A DNA stretch of 5,818 nucleotides from CBDUBU01 sp965365465 (GTDB taxonomy: Bacteria; Bacteroidota; Rhodothermia; Rhodothermales; DASSAV01). Each line of letters begins with the position of its first letter. Within the stretch, counting starts at the first letter, position 1. Below the pieces are notes generated by a model, which had not been told where the DNA came from, made no database searches, and worked only from the letters and a program-made list of their open reading frames with translations. Of this stretch, positions 1 to 5,769 are shown one piece after another. The stretch lies in NCBI GenBank assembly GCA_965365465.1, contig CBDUBU010000268.1, positions 1 through 5,818 on the forward strand, in the 5' to 3' direction. Both the position numbers and the translations under genes were made by a program.

Positions 1-675
1 CAGAACCTGTCGAGCATGATCCCGCCGCTGATTCTCGATCCTGAACCCGGAGAGCGTGTGCTGGATCTGGCCGCTGCGCCGGGGAGCAAGACGCTGCAAA
101 TCGCGTCCATGATGAACAACACAGGGGAAATCGCCGCCGTCGAGGTAGTCAGGAGCCGGTTCTTCAAGATGCGAGACAATCTCCTGGCGCAGGGCACCGA
201 CAGCGTTCGGACGTTCCTGAAAGATGGCGCGTCTGTCTGGCGCCACCGTCCGGAATACTTTGACCGCGTGCTGCTCGATGCCCCCTGCACCACAGAAGGA
301 CGGTTTTCGGTCGAGGAACCAGAGACCTATGCCTACTGGACCCTCCGTAAAATCAAGGAAATGGCTAACAAGCAGCGGCGATTGCTTTATTCCGGCATTC
401 AGGCGCTTCGCCCGGGAGGCATTCTGGTTTATTCCACCTGCACGTTTGCGCCAGAAGAAAACGAGGCCATTATCAGCCAGGCCCTCGACAGGTTCGGCGG
501 AGCTATTCGGGCAGAGCCTCTGGCGCTAAACATCCCGGAGATGCTTCCGGCTCTGGAGGCATGGCAGGGCCGGTCGTTTCATCCCGACATAGCGCAAGCC
601 CGTCGCATCCTTCCGGATGCGCTGATGGAAGGGTTTTTCGTCTGCAAGCTCACAAAGACTCATACTACGCTTTGA
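1..675 (+). CDS. RsmB/NOP2 (NSUN)-family RNA 5-methylcytosine methyltransferase, 5'-truncated
   Basis: The reading frame is open from the first base (QNLSSMIPPL...), so the ATG at 16 is internal and the true start lies outside the window. Numbered from that Met, the Rossmann SAM-binding motif LDLAAAPGSKT is at 16-26. The acidic end of strand 2 is E43 and a KDG motif is at 69-71. Motif IV, LLDAPCTTEGRF, is at 86-97 with C91. Motif VI, YSTCTFAPEENE, is at 139-150 with C142. In this family the motif VI cysteine is the nucleophile that attacks cytosine C6, and the motif IV cysteine helps release the product; both are present, so the enzyme should be active. The N-terminal RNA-binding part is missing. 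The visible tail ends shortly after the catalytic domain (FFVCKL), with no long C-terminal PUA-like extension. The family modifies rRNA or tRNA in the cytoplasm, but the exact target cannot be told here. The stop lies inside the end of the convergent EcsC-family gene. Confidence 0.93.
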   Translation, partial: QNLSSMIPPLILDPEPGERVLDLAAAPGSKTLQIASMMNNTGEIAAVEVVRSRFFKMRDNLLAQGTDSVRTFLKDGASVWRHRPEYFDRVLLDAPCTTEGRFSVEEPETYAYWTLRKIKEMANKQRRLLYSGIQALRPGGILVYSTCTFAPEENEAIISQALDRFGGAIRAEPLALNIPEMLPALEAWQGRSFHPDIAQARRILPDALMEGFFVCKLTKTHTTL

Positions 676-1528
676 GAATTTCCGGCCCGTACTTCGCCAG
701 CAGAAAGCGTTCGCGGTAGATGTTGTGCGCCGTGTCGCAGACCTTGCTCGTGTAGTAGGCGTTGAATCCACTCCCGATAAAGGCGCCGACCACCGGTACG
801 ATGTCGGCCAGTTTAGCGCGGGTTAGCTGGATGCCAAGCGCTCGCGTGGCATTCTGGATGGCGCGGACGAGCGCCTGCTGCTCGATAACTTCCAGCGCCT
901 GTTGTCGCGCAAGACGCTGGGACAGCCGCATCACGGGTGCGAGTGCGATCTGCTTGGCGGCATCAGAGGGTTGCGAGACGGCATCCAGAATCTGCAGCGC
1001 AAAGAGACGTTCCACCTCCTGAGACGTATCGAATCCGCAGTAAACAGCGTATTCCCCTGCCGCGCGAAGGTTGATGGAGACCAGCGCGACGATATCCGGC
1101 ACGATGCCGGCTGCTCCCGTATATCCGGCGACGGCGCCCTCCGCAGCAGCAACCGCACGATACTTCGTGTCCAGTCCCTCCATAACCCGATCAATGTCTT
1201 TCAGGTCGAGTTTCAGGATATCTTCCCTGTTCTGTACGGCGAGTCCGGCCTTTCGGAACTCACTATGAATGATGTCGCGCCACACAAAATCCTGCACGAT
1301 TTCGTTGGTGAGCCGCAGCAATCCCGATATGACATTGTCGATGGTCCAGTCTACTCCCGGAACCTTGCGCATCAGATCCGTCATGCTCCCGGCAGCGCGG
1401 TTGATCTGTTTCATTGCCTTTCCAAACCAGCCCATGTCAGGAGCTTTCCATCTCTGAATTTCCCGGTATGCCTGTCGCTCGTAGGAGGAAGGAAGGCTAA
1501 CTGCGGGTACAGGAAGAAGTGTTTCCAT
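665..1528 (-). CDS. EcsC-family protein
   Basis: A 287-residue protein that I recognise as EcsC family (Pfam EcsC). The family is named after the third gene of the Bacillus subtilis ecsABC locus; its biochemical role is not established. Family hallmarks are the N-terminal YERQAYREIQRWK segment (residues 16-28), a hydrophobic glycine-rich segment AAGIVPDIVALVSINLR (139-155) followed by AGEYAVYCGFD, and the C-terminal DIVPVVGAFIGSGFNAYYT (242-260) followed by an RERFLLAKYG-type tail. The two apolar segments suggest membrane association, and no signal peptide is seen. The ATG at 1526-1528 is preferred because the next in-frame Met (residue 32) lies after the conserved N-terminal motif. Upstream there is only a weak purine stretch (CCGGATG), not a clear Shine-Dalgarno site. 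The TAG stop overlaps the end of the methyltransferase gene on the opposite strand by 11 bp, so neither gene has room for a dedicated terminator between them. The gene is transcribed alone, diverging from the DUF1080 lipoprotein gene. Confidence 0.88.
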   Translation of the reverse strand: METLLPVPAVSLPSSYERQAYREIQRWKAPDMGWFGKAMKQINRAAGSMTDLMRKVPGVDWTIDNVISGLLRLTNEIVQDFVWRDIIHSEFRKAGLAVQNREDILKLDLKDIDRVMEGLDTKYRAVAAAEGAVAGYTGAAGIVPDIVALVSINLRAAGEYAVYCGFDTSQEVERLFALQILDAVSQPSDAAKQIALAPVMRLSQRLARQQALEVIEQQALVRAIQNATRALGIQLTRAKLADIVPVVGAFIGSGFNAYYTSKVCDTAHNIYRERFLLAKYGPEILKA

Positions 1529-1631
1529 GCGTTTACATCCGGGTTTATGGCGGTTGCAGCAGCCTCTTAGACGGGAGTTTTGCCTGAAGGTTTTAGTCGG
1601 CGGGCGCTCTCAGTGGTTCGTTTCGAAGATC

Positions 1632-1650
1632 AGATGCAATCGTTGCATCT
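1632..1650. promoter_or_regulatory. Perfect 19-bp palindrome, candidate operator
   Basis: AGATGCAA-TCG-TTGCATCT is a perfect inverted repeat with 8-bp arms and a 3-bp centre. It lies in the 187-bp region between the divergent EcsC-family and DUF1080 lipoprotein genes, 66 bp before the lipoprotein ATG and immediately upstream of the TATTTTTG -7 candidate. Its size and symmetry fit a site for a dimeric helix-turn-helix regulator, and its place between the expected -33 and -7 elements fits repression. The regulator is not identified and none is encoded in the window. The loop is too short and no T-run follows, so a terminator reading is poor. Confidence 0.5.
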
Positions 1651-1655
1651 CTGTG

Positions 1656-1663
1656 TATTTTTG
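1656..1663 (+). promoter_or_regulatory. Bacteroidota-type -7 element candidate for the DUF1080 lipoprotein gene
   Basis: TATTTTTG matches the Bacteroidota -7 consensus TAnnTTTG and would give a 5' leader of about 45 nt before the ATG at 1716. No good TTTG -33 box is seen at the usual spacing; the nearest resemblance is TTTCG at 1621-1625. A second, weaker match, TATATTTA, lies at 1671-1678. The call rests on consensus and position only. Confidence 0.35.
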
Positions 1664-1715
1664 CGCAGCGTATATTTACAGAATCCGATCCCTTTTTACA
1701 TCTGAGGCAATCACC

Positions 1716-2399
1716 ATGAAATATCGCTTTATCCTCTCCAGCCTTTTGCTCGCTACCCTACTGGTTGCCGCCTGCGAGCAGGCGGATGAAGGAGCGACGC
1801 TGTCCGCCCAGGAAGCGGAAAACTGGCAACCTCTTTTCGATGGAGAAACCCTTGCGGGGTGGAACAACCCCTATGACTGGGGCGAGGCGTGGGTAGAAGA
1901 TGGAGAAATCCACCTCAAGGCAGACGAAAAATTCTTTCTGGTTACCGAGCGCTCGCACCGTGATTTTGTCTTTGAGGGCGAGATCATGATGCCGGAGGGG
2001 AAGGCCAATTCAGGGTTCATGTTTCGCGCCCACGTGGAGCCTAACAAGGTGTACGGGTACCAGGCCGAGGTCGATCCTTCCGAGCGGGCGTGGTCTGGTG
2101 GACTGTACGATGAAGGACGCCGTCAATGGCTCCATCCCGTACGTGAGGATTCGATGTCTATCGCTGCTTTTCGCGCGCAGGCCGGCAATGCGCTCAAGGA
2201 AGGCGAATGGAATCGCTATCGCATCCAGGCCGCCGGCGACAGCCTCAAGATCTGGGTAAACGACGTGCTCACAACCGCCTACGCCGACACCATGGACAGG
2301 GAGGGCTATATCGGGATCCAGCATCACGGCGAGGAAGGTCAGGTCTATCGCTTCCGGAATCTGCGGATCCGTGAAGTGGACGGCGCTCCAGAGGTGTAA
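1716..2399 (+). CDS. DUF1080 (3-keto-disaccharide hydrolase-fold) lipoprotein with surface-export signal
   Basis: A 227-residue exported lipoprotein. The signal peptide MKYRF followed by a Leu/Ala-rich core ends in the lipobox V17-A18-A19-C20, so C20 should be lipidated after signal peptidase II cleavage. The next residues, EQADE, contain Q-A-D-E at 22-25. This matches the Bacteroidota lipoprotein export signal (Q-A followed by two acidic residues), which places such proteins on the outer face of the outer membrane. The rest is one DUF1080 domain, a concanavalin-like jelly roll. It opens with WQPLFDGETLAGW (37-49) and closes with YIGIQHHGEEGQVYRFRNLRIREV (198-221, given in part here as the family's G-I-Q-x-HG and FRNLRIR motifs). 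Members of this family include hydrolases of 3-keto-glycosides, and many are simply annotated 'DUF1080'. The ATG at 1716 is chosen over the 63-codon upstream extension because it starts directly at the signal peptide and has a GAGG Shine-Dalgarno-like site at 1704-1707, 8 nt away. The substrate is unknown, and no sugar 3-dehydrogenase or glycosidase neighbour is visible. Confidence 0.92.
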   Translation: MKYRFILSSLLLATLLVAACEQADEGATLSAQEAENWQPLFDGETLAGWNNPYDWGEAWVEDGEIHLKADEKFFLVTERSHRDFVFEGEIMMPEGKANSGFMFRAHVEPNKVYGYQAEVDPSERAWSGGLYDEGRRQWLHPVREDSMSIAAFRAQAGNALKEGEWNRYRIQAAGDSLKIWVNDVLTTAYADTMDREGYIGIQHHGEEGQVYRFRNLRIREVDGAPEV

Positions 2400-2408
2400 T
2401 CGGCGGAC

Positions 2409-2426
2409 AGCGCGCCCCGGAGCGCT
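2409..2426. terminator. Small hairpin between convergent genes, possible weak bidirectional terminator
   Basis: AGCGC (2409-2413) pairs with GCGCT (2422-2426) around an 8-nt loop in the 25-bp gap between the convergent stop codons. It overlaps the TAG of the outer-membrane protein gene. The stem is GC-rich but only 5 bp long and no T-run follows on either strand, so it is at best a weak intrinsic terminator. Confidence 0.25.
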
Positions 2427-4518
2427 AGTTCTTGATAGGCCAGAACACACCGAACCGAAAGCGACGCTCCGGCAACGGATAGACCGGGACGATAAGGGTT
2501 CCAGGCTGAAGCGCGCTTCCACTCAGCACGTTTTCATACACCAGGAACAGTGTGGCCGTGCGCACCTGCGCTTCCACGAACAAGTCCAGCGTACCGGAAG
2601 GCCCGAAGATCCGGCCTTCCGGTTCCGGCAGGATGAGAAGACCCGTTGGGGGGTGAAGCGTGCGGCTCGTCATCTCGGTCCAGAACCGTCCCTGCACGTA
2701 CACGTCGAGGTCCAGGTCGCCCTGAAAGAGAAGGAAGCGAGCGCCCAGACGACCATTCACGAAGATCTGAGGCAAGTTGGAAGCCAGAAGATTGCTTCCG
2801 GCGAACGTCTCGGACGGGCGTATCCGGATCCATGTGGGTTGGACCGTTGCGTAGAGACCAGTCCCGGCAGTACGCCGCCACCCCAGGTCTGCCGCGACTC
2901 CTATCTGCTGGAGCGGCGACCCAGAAACCAGGACCTGCATAGTGTCCCCTACGCCGTCCGTATCCTCCACGCTTGCATAGTAGTCGATGGCATCGGTTTG
3001 CCCTCCGGCGAATCCGAAGAGCAGCACGTCAAAAGCCCCGGCGGCAGCGCTCAACCCGAGCCTGCCATGAAGCACGCGACCGGAAACCGGAGCCTCCAGC
3101 GGACGGACAAACCCGCCGAACCCGTACTGTTCGATCCAGGAAACCGGACGGCCTGCATATGATGCCTCTGCGAAAATCGCTGCCCCTCCGAACCGCCGCG
3201 CTGCCCTGACAGCGCCTCCGGGAGAATCCGATCCTGCGCCCCGGTGAAGGCTGCCTTCCAGCATGACGCTCGTTTGCCGGAAGTTAAGAGTATCCCGCAG
3301 GGTGAGATGAAGCTGATTGTGCGCCAGACCCAGAGAATCGGGCAGCGCGTTGCTTTCACGCAGGTGATCCACCCAGCCCTCGAGTTGCAACTGGAAACGA
3401 TGCGCCCCCAGCGGCAGATCCTGACGGCCGGAAAAACCATAACGGTGGGTCTTTGCTTCGTAGGGCTGCGGCGCTGTACGGTACCGGAACGTCTGAGCCG
3501 TCCAGTACGCCATAACGCTCAGCGGTTCGGCAAGACCGCGAATCAGGCGTGTGTTGATGCGCAGGTAGAGATCGTTGCGGATCGTCTGTCGCCTTGCGTT
3601 CCCGTTCCGGACGATAGCTCCGAAGCGTTCATATACAGAGTCGAAATTGCCGCCGCGCGGAATGACGCCCCCATGAGCGCCGACCAGCCGCCGGTTGTGC
3701 AGGTTGCCCAGTTCAACCGACCAGTTTACCTGCTCATACCGGAGACGGCCGTACACCTTTCGTTCCCGGCGCAGGCGGCTTCCGGGGTACTCGCCCTGGG
3801 CGGCCCGCCCGACGTATCCACCAAGCAGGCCCAGAACTCCCTTCTGCCCCCACAGCTTGCGCCGCCGGTGCTGTGTATGCACCGCAGAGACACCCTGAAG
3901 CCCATCTGCCCCTTTCTGGTATAGCAGTTCCGTGTAGGGCACAGGGCTATCGAACGGGCGTGTAGAGGCATATAGGGCTACCGGCGACCCGTACCGCGCA
4001 GATTGCACCCGAAGCGGCTCCAGCATGGTAAAAGGCAGCAGGTCGTACTGTGGGCGGCCGGTCAGCGGGTCGTCAAAGGGAAGCTCATTCCATAACAGGG
4101 TTGCCTGTTGAGGAGCCAGTCCGTACAGGCTCCATGCGTCCGGCCAACCGGGAGCGCCGAATGCGTAAACGAACGCGCCAGGCACTCGCGCAAGCAAATC
4201 GGTAACCTCTAACAAGGGCAGGCGGGCCAGCGGCGCCTCCCCCACCGCAAAACCCCCACTATCTGAAGGAAAACCAGCACGAGGCAGCACAGGCCCAGCC
4301 GGGGGTTGCATTTCTGAGATAACCTGCAATGTATCGATGGGGGCATCTGAAGTATCCGGCCGCACCTGCGCGTAGCCTGGAACAACGTATGTGCAGGCCA
4401 GCGCCAAAACGAAAAGTCGGCGGAGGGATGGGTCGTTCCTGCGACCGGCGCATCCCGGCAGCGCCCGGTCTTTTGCCCTCGGAAACGTCCTCTTCTTCAC
4501 CCGGTCCCGGCCTTTCAT
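2425..4518 (-). CDS. Outer-membrane beta-barrel protein with TonB-plug-like N-terminal domain and putative-porin-like barrel
   Basis: A protein of 697 residues from the ATG at 4516-4518. An Arg/Lys-rich n-region of about 34 residues precedes a hydrophobic core (LFVLALACTYVV, 36-47) and an AXA-like cleavage site GYA-Q, so it should be exported by Sec. Residues about 98-184 resemble a divergent TonB-receptor plug: LLEVTDLLARVPG, then a G-x-x-P-Q-Q-x-T-L-L-W-NELPFDDP stretch, then YDLLPFTMLEPLRVQ. From about 194 on it looks like a barrel, with alternating aromatic/polar strands. The stretch PYTELLYQKG...VHTQ...W...YVGRAAQGEYPG...LHNRRLVGAHGGVIP (194-287) reminds me strongly of the Bacteroidota 'putative porin' family (Porin_10). 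The C-terminus RRFRFGVFWPIKN fits a final barrel strand with a short tail. IDTLQVI near 61-67 could be a TonB box, but this is weak. The gene starts 2 bp after the stop of the kinase gene, so the two are almost certainly cotranscribed. A TTG at 4522-4524 and a GTG at residue 7 are alternative starts. The substrate is unknown. Confidence 0.8.
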   Translation of the reverse strand: MKGRDRVKKRTFPRAKDRALPGCAGRRNDPSLRRLFVLALACTYVVPGYAQVRPDTSDAPIDTLQVISEMQPPAGPVLPRAGFPSDSGGFAVGEAPLARLPLLEVTDLLARVPGAFVYAFGAPGWPDAWSLYGLAPQQATLLWNELPFDDPLTGRPQYDLLPFTMLEPLRVQSARYGSPVALYASTRPFDSPVPYTELLYQKGADGLQGVSAVHTQHRRRKLWGQKGVLGLLGGYVGRAAQGEYPGSRLRRERKVYGRLRYEQVNWSVELGNLHNRRLVGAHGGVIPRGGNFDSVYERFGAIVRNGNARRQTIRNDLYLRINTRLIRGLAEPLSVMAYWTAQTFRYRTAPQPYEAKTHRYGFSGRQDLPLGAHRFQLQLEGWVDHLRESNALPDSLGLAHNQLHLTLRDTLNFRQTSVMLEGSLHRGAGSDSPGGAVRAARRFGGAAIFAEASYAGRPVSWIEQYGFGGFVRPLEAPVSGRVLHGRLGLSAAAGAFDVLLFGFAGGQTDAIDYYASVEDTDGVGDTMQVLVSGSPLQQIGVAADLGWRRTAGTGLYATVQPTWIRIRPSETFAGSNLLASNLPQIFVNGRLGARFLLFQGDLDLDVYVQGRFWTEMTSRTLHPPTGLLILPEPEGRIFGPSGTLDLFVEAQVRTATLFLVYENVLSGSALQPGTLIVPVYPLPERRFRFGVFWPIKN

Positions 4519-4520
4519 AA

Positions 4521-5177
4521 TCAATCGGGGAATAGGCCAAACAAACGGCTTTCGATGTTTCCGATAATCGTCATGCGGTCTTCCGGACGGGTCACGAAAT
4601 CATATTCGTCCACATCGATAATCATTTTCGGGCCGAGCACATAACGGTCGATCCAGTCGTCATAGAGACTTCCAAGGCGCTCCAGATACTCAATACGAAT
4701 GCTCGACTCGAACGACCTGCCGCGCATCTGAATATGCCGCACCAGCGTTGGCACGCTTGCCCGCAGGTACACCAGCAAGTCAGGCGGTTGCAGATACGAG
4801 GTCATGATCGCGTACAGTTCCGCATAATTGTCATAATCCCGCTGGCTCATCAGGCTCATTTCGTAGAGGTTGCGGGCGAAGATCTCGGCATCTTCGTAAA
4901 TCGACCGGTCCTGCACCATCGAATGCGGCGCTGCCTCGATATAACGCTGGTGCTTGAAGCGGGAGGAAAGGAAAAAAACTTGCAGATTAAAGGACCACCG
5001 GCGCATGTCGTTGTAGAAGTCGGCCAGGTAGGGATTGTCGTCTACCCGCTCATAAAAAGCTTCCCACTTGAAATAGTCGCTGAGCACACGGGTAAGCGAA
5101 CTCTTGCCGGCTCCGATATTTCCGGCGATGGCTATGTATTTTTTTCCGGTCAAAGGTTTTTCGGACGTGCTGCCCAT
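4521..5177 (-). CDS. Deoxynucleoside kinase (deoxyadenosine/deoxyguanosine kinase family)
   Basis: A cytoplasmic enzyme of 218 residues that transfers the gamma-phosphate of ATP to the 5'-OH of a deoxynucleoside, feeding dNTP salvage. The P-loop GNIGAGKS is at 19-26. The catalytic acidic segment FYERVDDNPYL is at 41-51, with E43 the likely base. The substrate-site stretch RRWSFNLQVFFLSSRF is at 59-74. The DRS motif (90-92, in QDRSIYED) is the bacterial dAK/dGK form, where animal enzymes have ERS. The LID arginines are in RGRSFE (152-157). The length matches bacterial dAdo/dGuo kinases (about 200-225 residues). Purine deoxynucleosides are the likeliest substrates, but thymidine or deoxycytidine use cannot be excluded from sequence. 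The ATG at 5175-5177 is preceded by AAAACAAAA with no Shine-Dalgarno site, as is common in Bacteroidota. It is the first gene of a two-gene unit with the downstream outer-membrane barrel, 2 bp apart. Confidence 0.93.
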   Translation of the reverse strand: MGSTSEKPLTGKKYIAIAGNIGAGKSSLTRVLSDYFKWEAFYERVDDNPYLADFYNDMRRWSFNLQVFFLSSRFKHQRYIEAAPHSMVQDRSIYEDAEIFARNLYEMSLMSQRDYDNYAELYAIMTSYLQPPDLLVYLRASVPTLVRHIQMRGRSFESSIRIEYLERLGSLYDDWIDRYVLGPKMIIDVDEYDFVTRPEDRMTIIGNIESRLFGLFPD

Positions 5178-5401
5178 TTTTGTTTTCTGCGAAGGAAAGC
5201 TGGAAGCGCTCAGAGAAGCGCCCGGCGCGGAGCGCCATCGGACATACGGAGAGCAGCCTCCGGGTCCTAAAACGGCGTCCCAAGATAAGCACCGCCGTTC
5301 TGCAGGATGTGGGATTTGTGCAAAAACATTGGCTGCGTTCCGTGGTTACCTGCCCGAGCGTCTCACTCGTTTTCTCCTTACTTCACTTTTCGAGAGACTT
5401 T
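5178..5401. promoter_or_regulatory. Divergent intergenic region between kinase and small membrane protein
   Basis: This 224-bp stretch should hold promoters for both flanking genes. Structure seen: an inverted repeat at 5271-5299 (listed separately); a short hairpin GGCGC-GGA-GCGCC at 5224-5236, which would lie in the kinase mRNA leader; and a direct repeat GAAGCGC at 5203-5209 and 5215-5221. No convincing -33/-7 or -35/-10 pair was found for either direction. The best partial match is TATCTTGG on the minus strand, inside the inverted repeat. The plus-strand frame stays open across the region, but nothing in its translation looks like protein. Confidence 0.5.
5271..5299. repeat. Inverted repeat, 7-bp arms, candidate regulatory site
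   Basis: AACGGCG (5271-5277) and CGCCGTT (5293-5299) form perfect arms around 15 bp. On the minus strand the spacer contains TATCTTGG, one mismatch from the Bacteroidota -7 pattern TAnnTTTG, about 110 bp upstream of the kinase ATG. It could be an operator over the kinase promoter or a chance stem in GC-rich DNA. Confidence 0.3.
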
Positions 5402-5758
5402 ATGGCCTGGGACATCCGGCGAACCTACTACTATCTCGTTTGCTTCGCCACGCTCCTGATGGTGATCATCGGCATCGTGCTGGCAACGCAAAATGCGCTG
5501 GATCTGGCGCTCCCGACCGAGCCTTATCGCCCCATGCCGGCGGAGTTGGCAGAGCGGGGCCAGACCGATGGATCGGGCAGCCCTTACACGCGGGCGGAAC
5601 TGGAAAAGATGGCCGACGAGCAGGCTCGTGTCGAAGCGCAACGCCAGCAGCGTTTTGCGCTGCGAAGATTGCTCGGCAATCTGGCGCTAACCTTCATTGC
5701 AGGACCGGTTTACCTTTACCACTGGCGGCGGGTGCGGCATCTGGAAAACGGCGGGTGA
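5402..5758 (+). CDS. Small two-helix membrane protein, DUF5671-like
   Basis: A 118-residue protein of unknown function. The first membrane helix is at about 8-29 (TYYYLVCFATLLMVIIGIVL), preceded by the basic cluster R6-R7. A middle section of about 60 residues is rich in Pro, Glu and Gln and includes a charged, probably amphipathic helix (63-84, EKMADEQARVEAQRQQR). The second helix is at about 90-107 (LLGNLALTFIAGPVYLYHW), followed by RRVRHLENGG. The opening RRTYYYLV, the ALDLALPTEPYRP segment after helix 1 and the YLYHWRR after helix 2 recall DUF5671-type membrane domains; this is a recollection of pattern, not a firm match. The ATG at 5402 begins right before helix 1 and has a GAGAG purine site 5-6 nt upstream. 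The frame continues open upstream for 74 codons, but that part looks non-coding. The gene diverges from the kinase and converges on the gene at the right edge. Confidence 0.75.
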   Translation: MAWDIRRTYYYLVCFATLLMVIIGIVLATQNALDLALPTEPYRPMPAELAERGQTDGSGSPYTRAELEKMADEQARVEAQRQQRFALRRLLGNLALTFIAGPVYLYHWRRVRHLENGG

Positions 5759-5769
5759 CCTGCCCGGGG

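Noticed and set aside
902..1570. Plus-strand open frame of 222 codons across the EcsC-family gene
   Set aside because: It is antisense to a gene with clear family motifs. Its translation is low-complexity and shows no domain, and GC-rich DNA readily leaves such frames open.
1527..1715. N-terminal extension of the DUF1080 lipoprotein to an ATG at 1527
   Set aside because: The extension would bury the signal peptide and lipobox behind 63 unrelated residues and run through the palindrome and promoter candidate. The ATG at 1716 has a ribosome-site-like GAGG at the right distance.
2371..3162. Plus-strand open frame of 263 codons opposite the outer-membrane protein gene
   Set aside because: It lies antisense to the barrel gene and overlaps the end of the DUF1080 gene. 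Its composition is unlike a folded protein, with no start signal or motif.
3244..3924. Plus-strand open frame of 226 codons opposite the barrel region
   Set aside because: It is a shadow of the minus-strand barrel gene, which has a signal peptide, plug-like motifs and a proper C-terminal strand.
5224..5236. GGCGC-GGA-GCGCC hairpin as a terminator or riboswitch
   Set aside because: The stem is only 5 bp with a 3-nt loop, no T-run and no recognisable riboswitch core; such stems are common in GC-rich leaders.
5180..5401. N-terminal extension of the small membrane protein to an ATG at 5180
   Set aside because: The 74 upstream codons translate to an Arg/Ser-rich sequence with no domain and would leave no promoter region between the divergent genes. 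The ATG at 5402 sits just before the first membrane helix.
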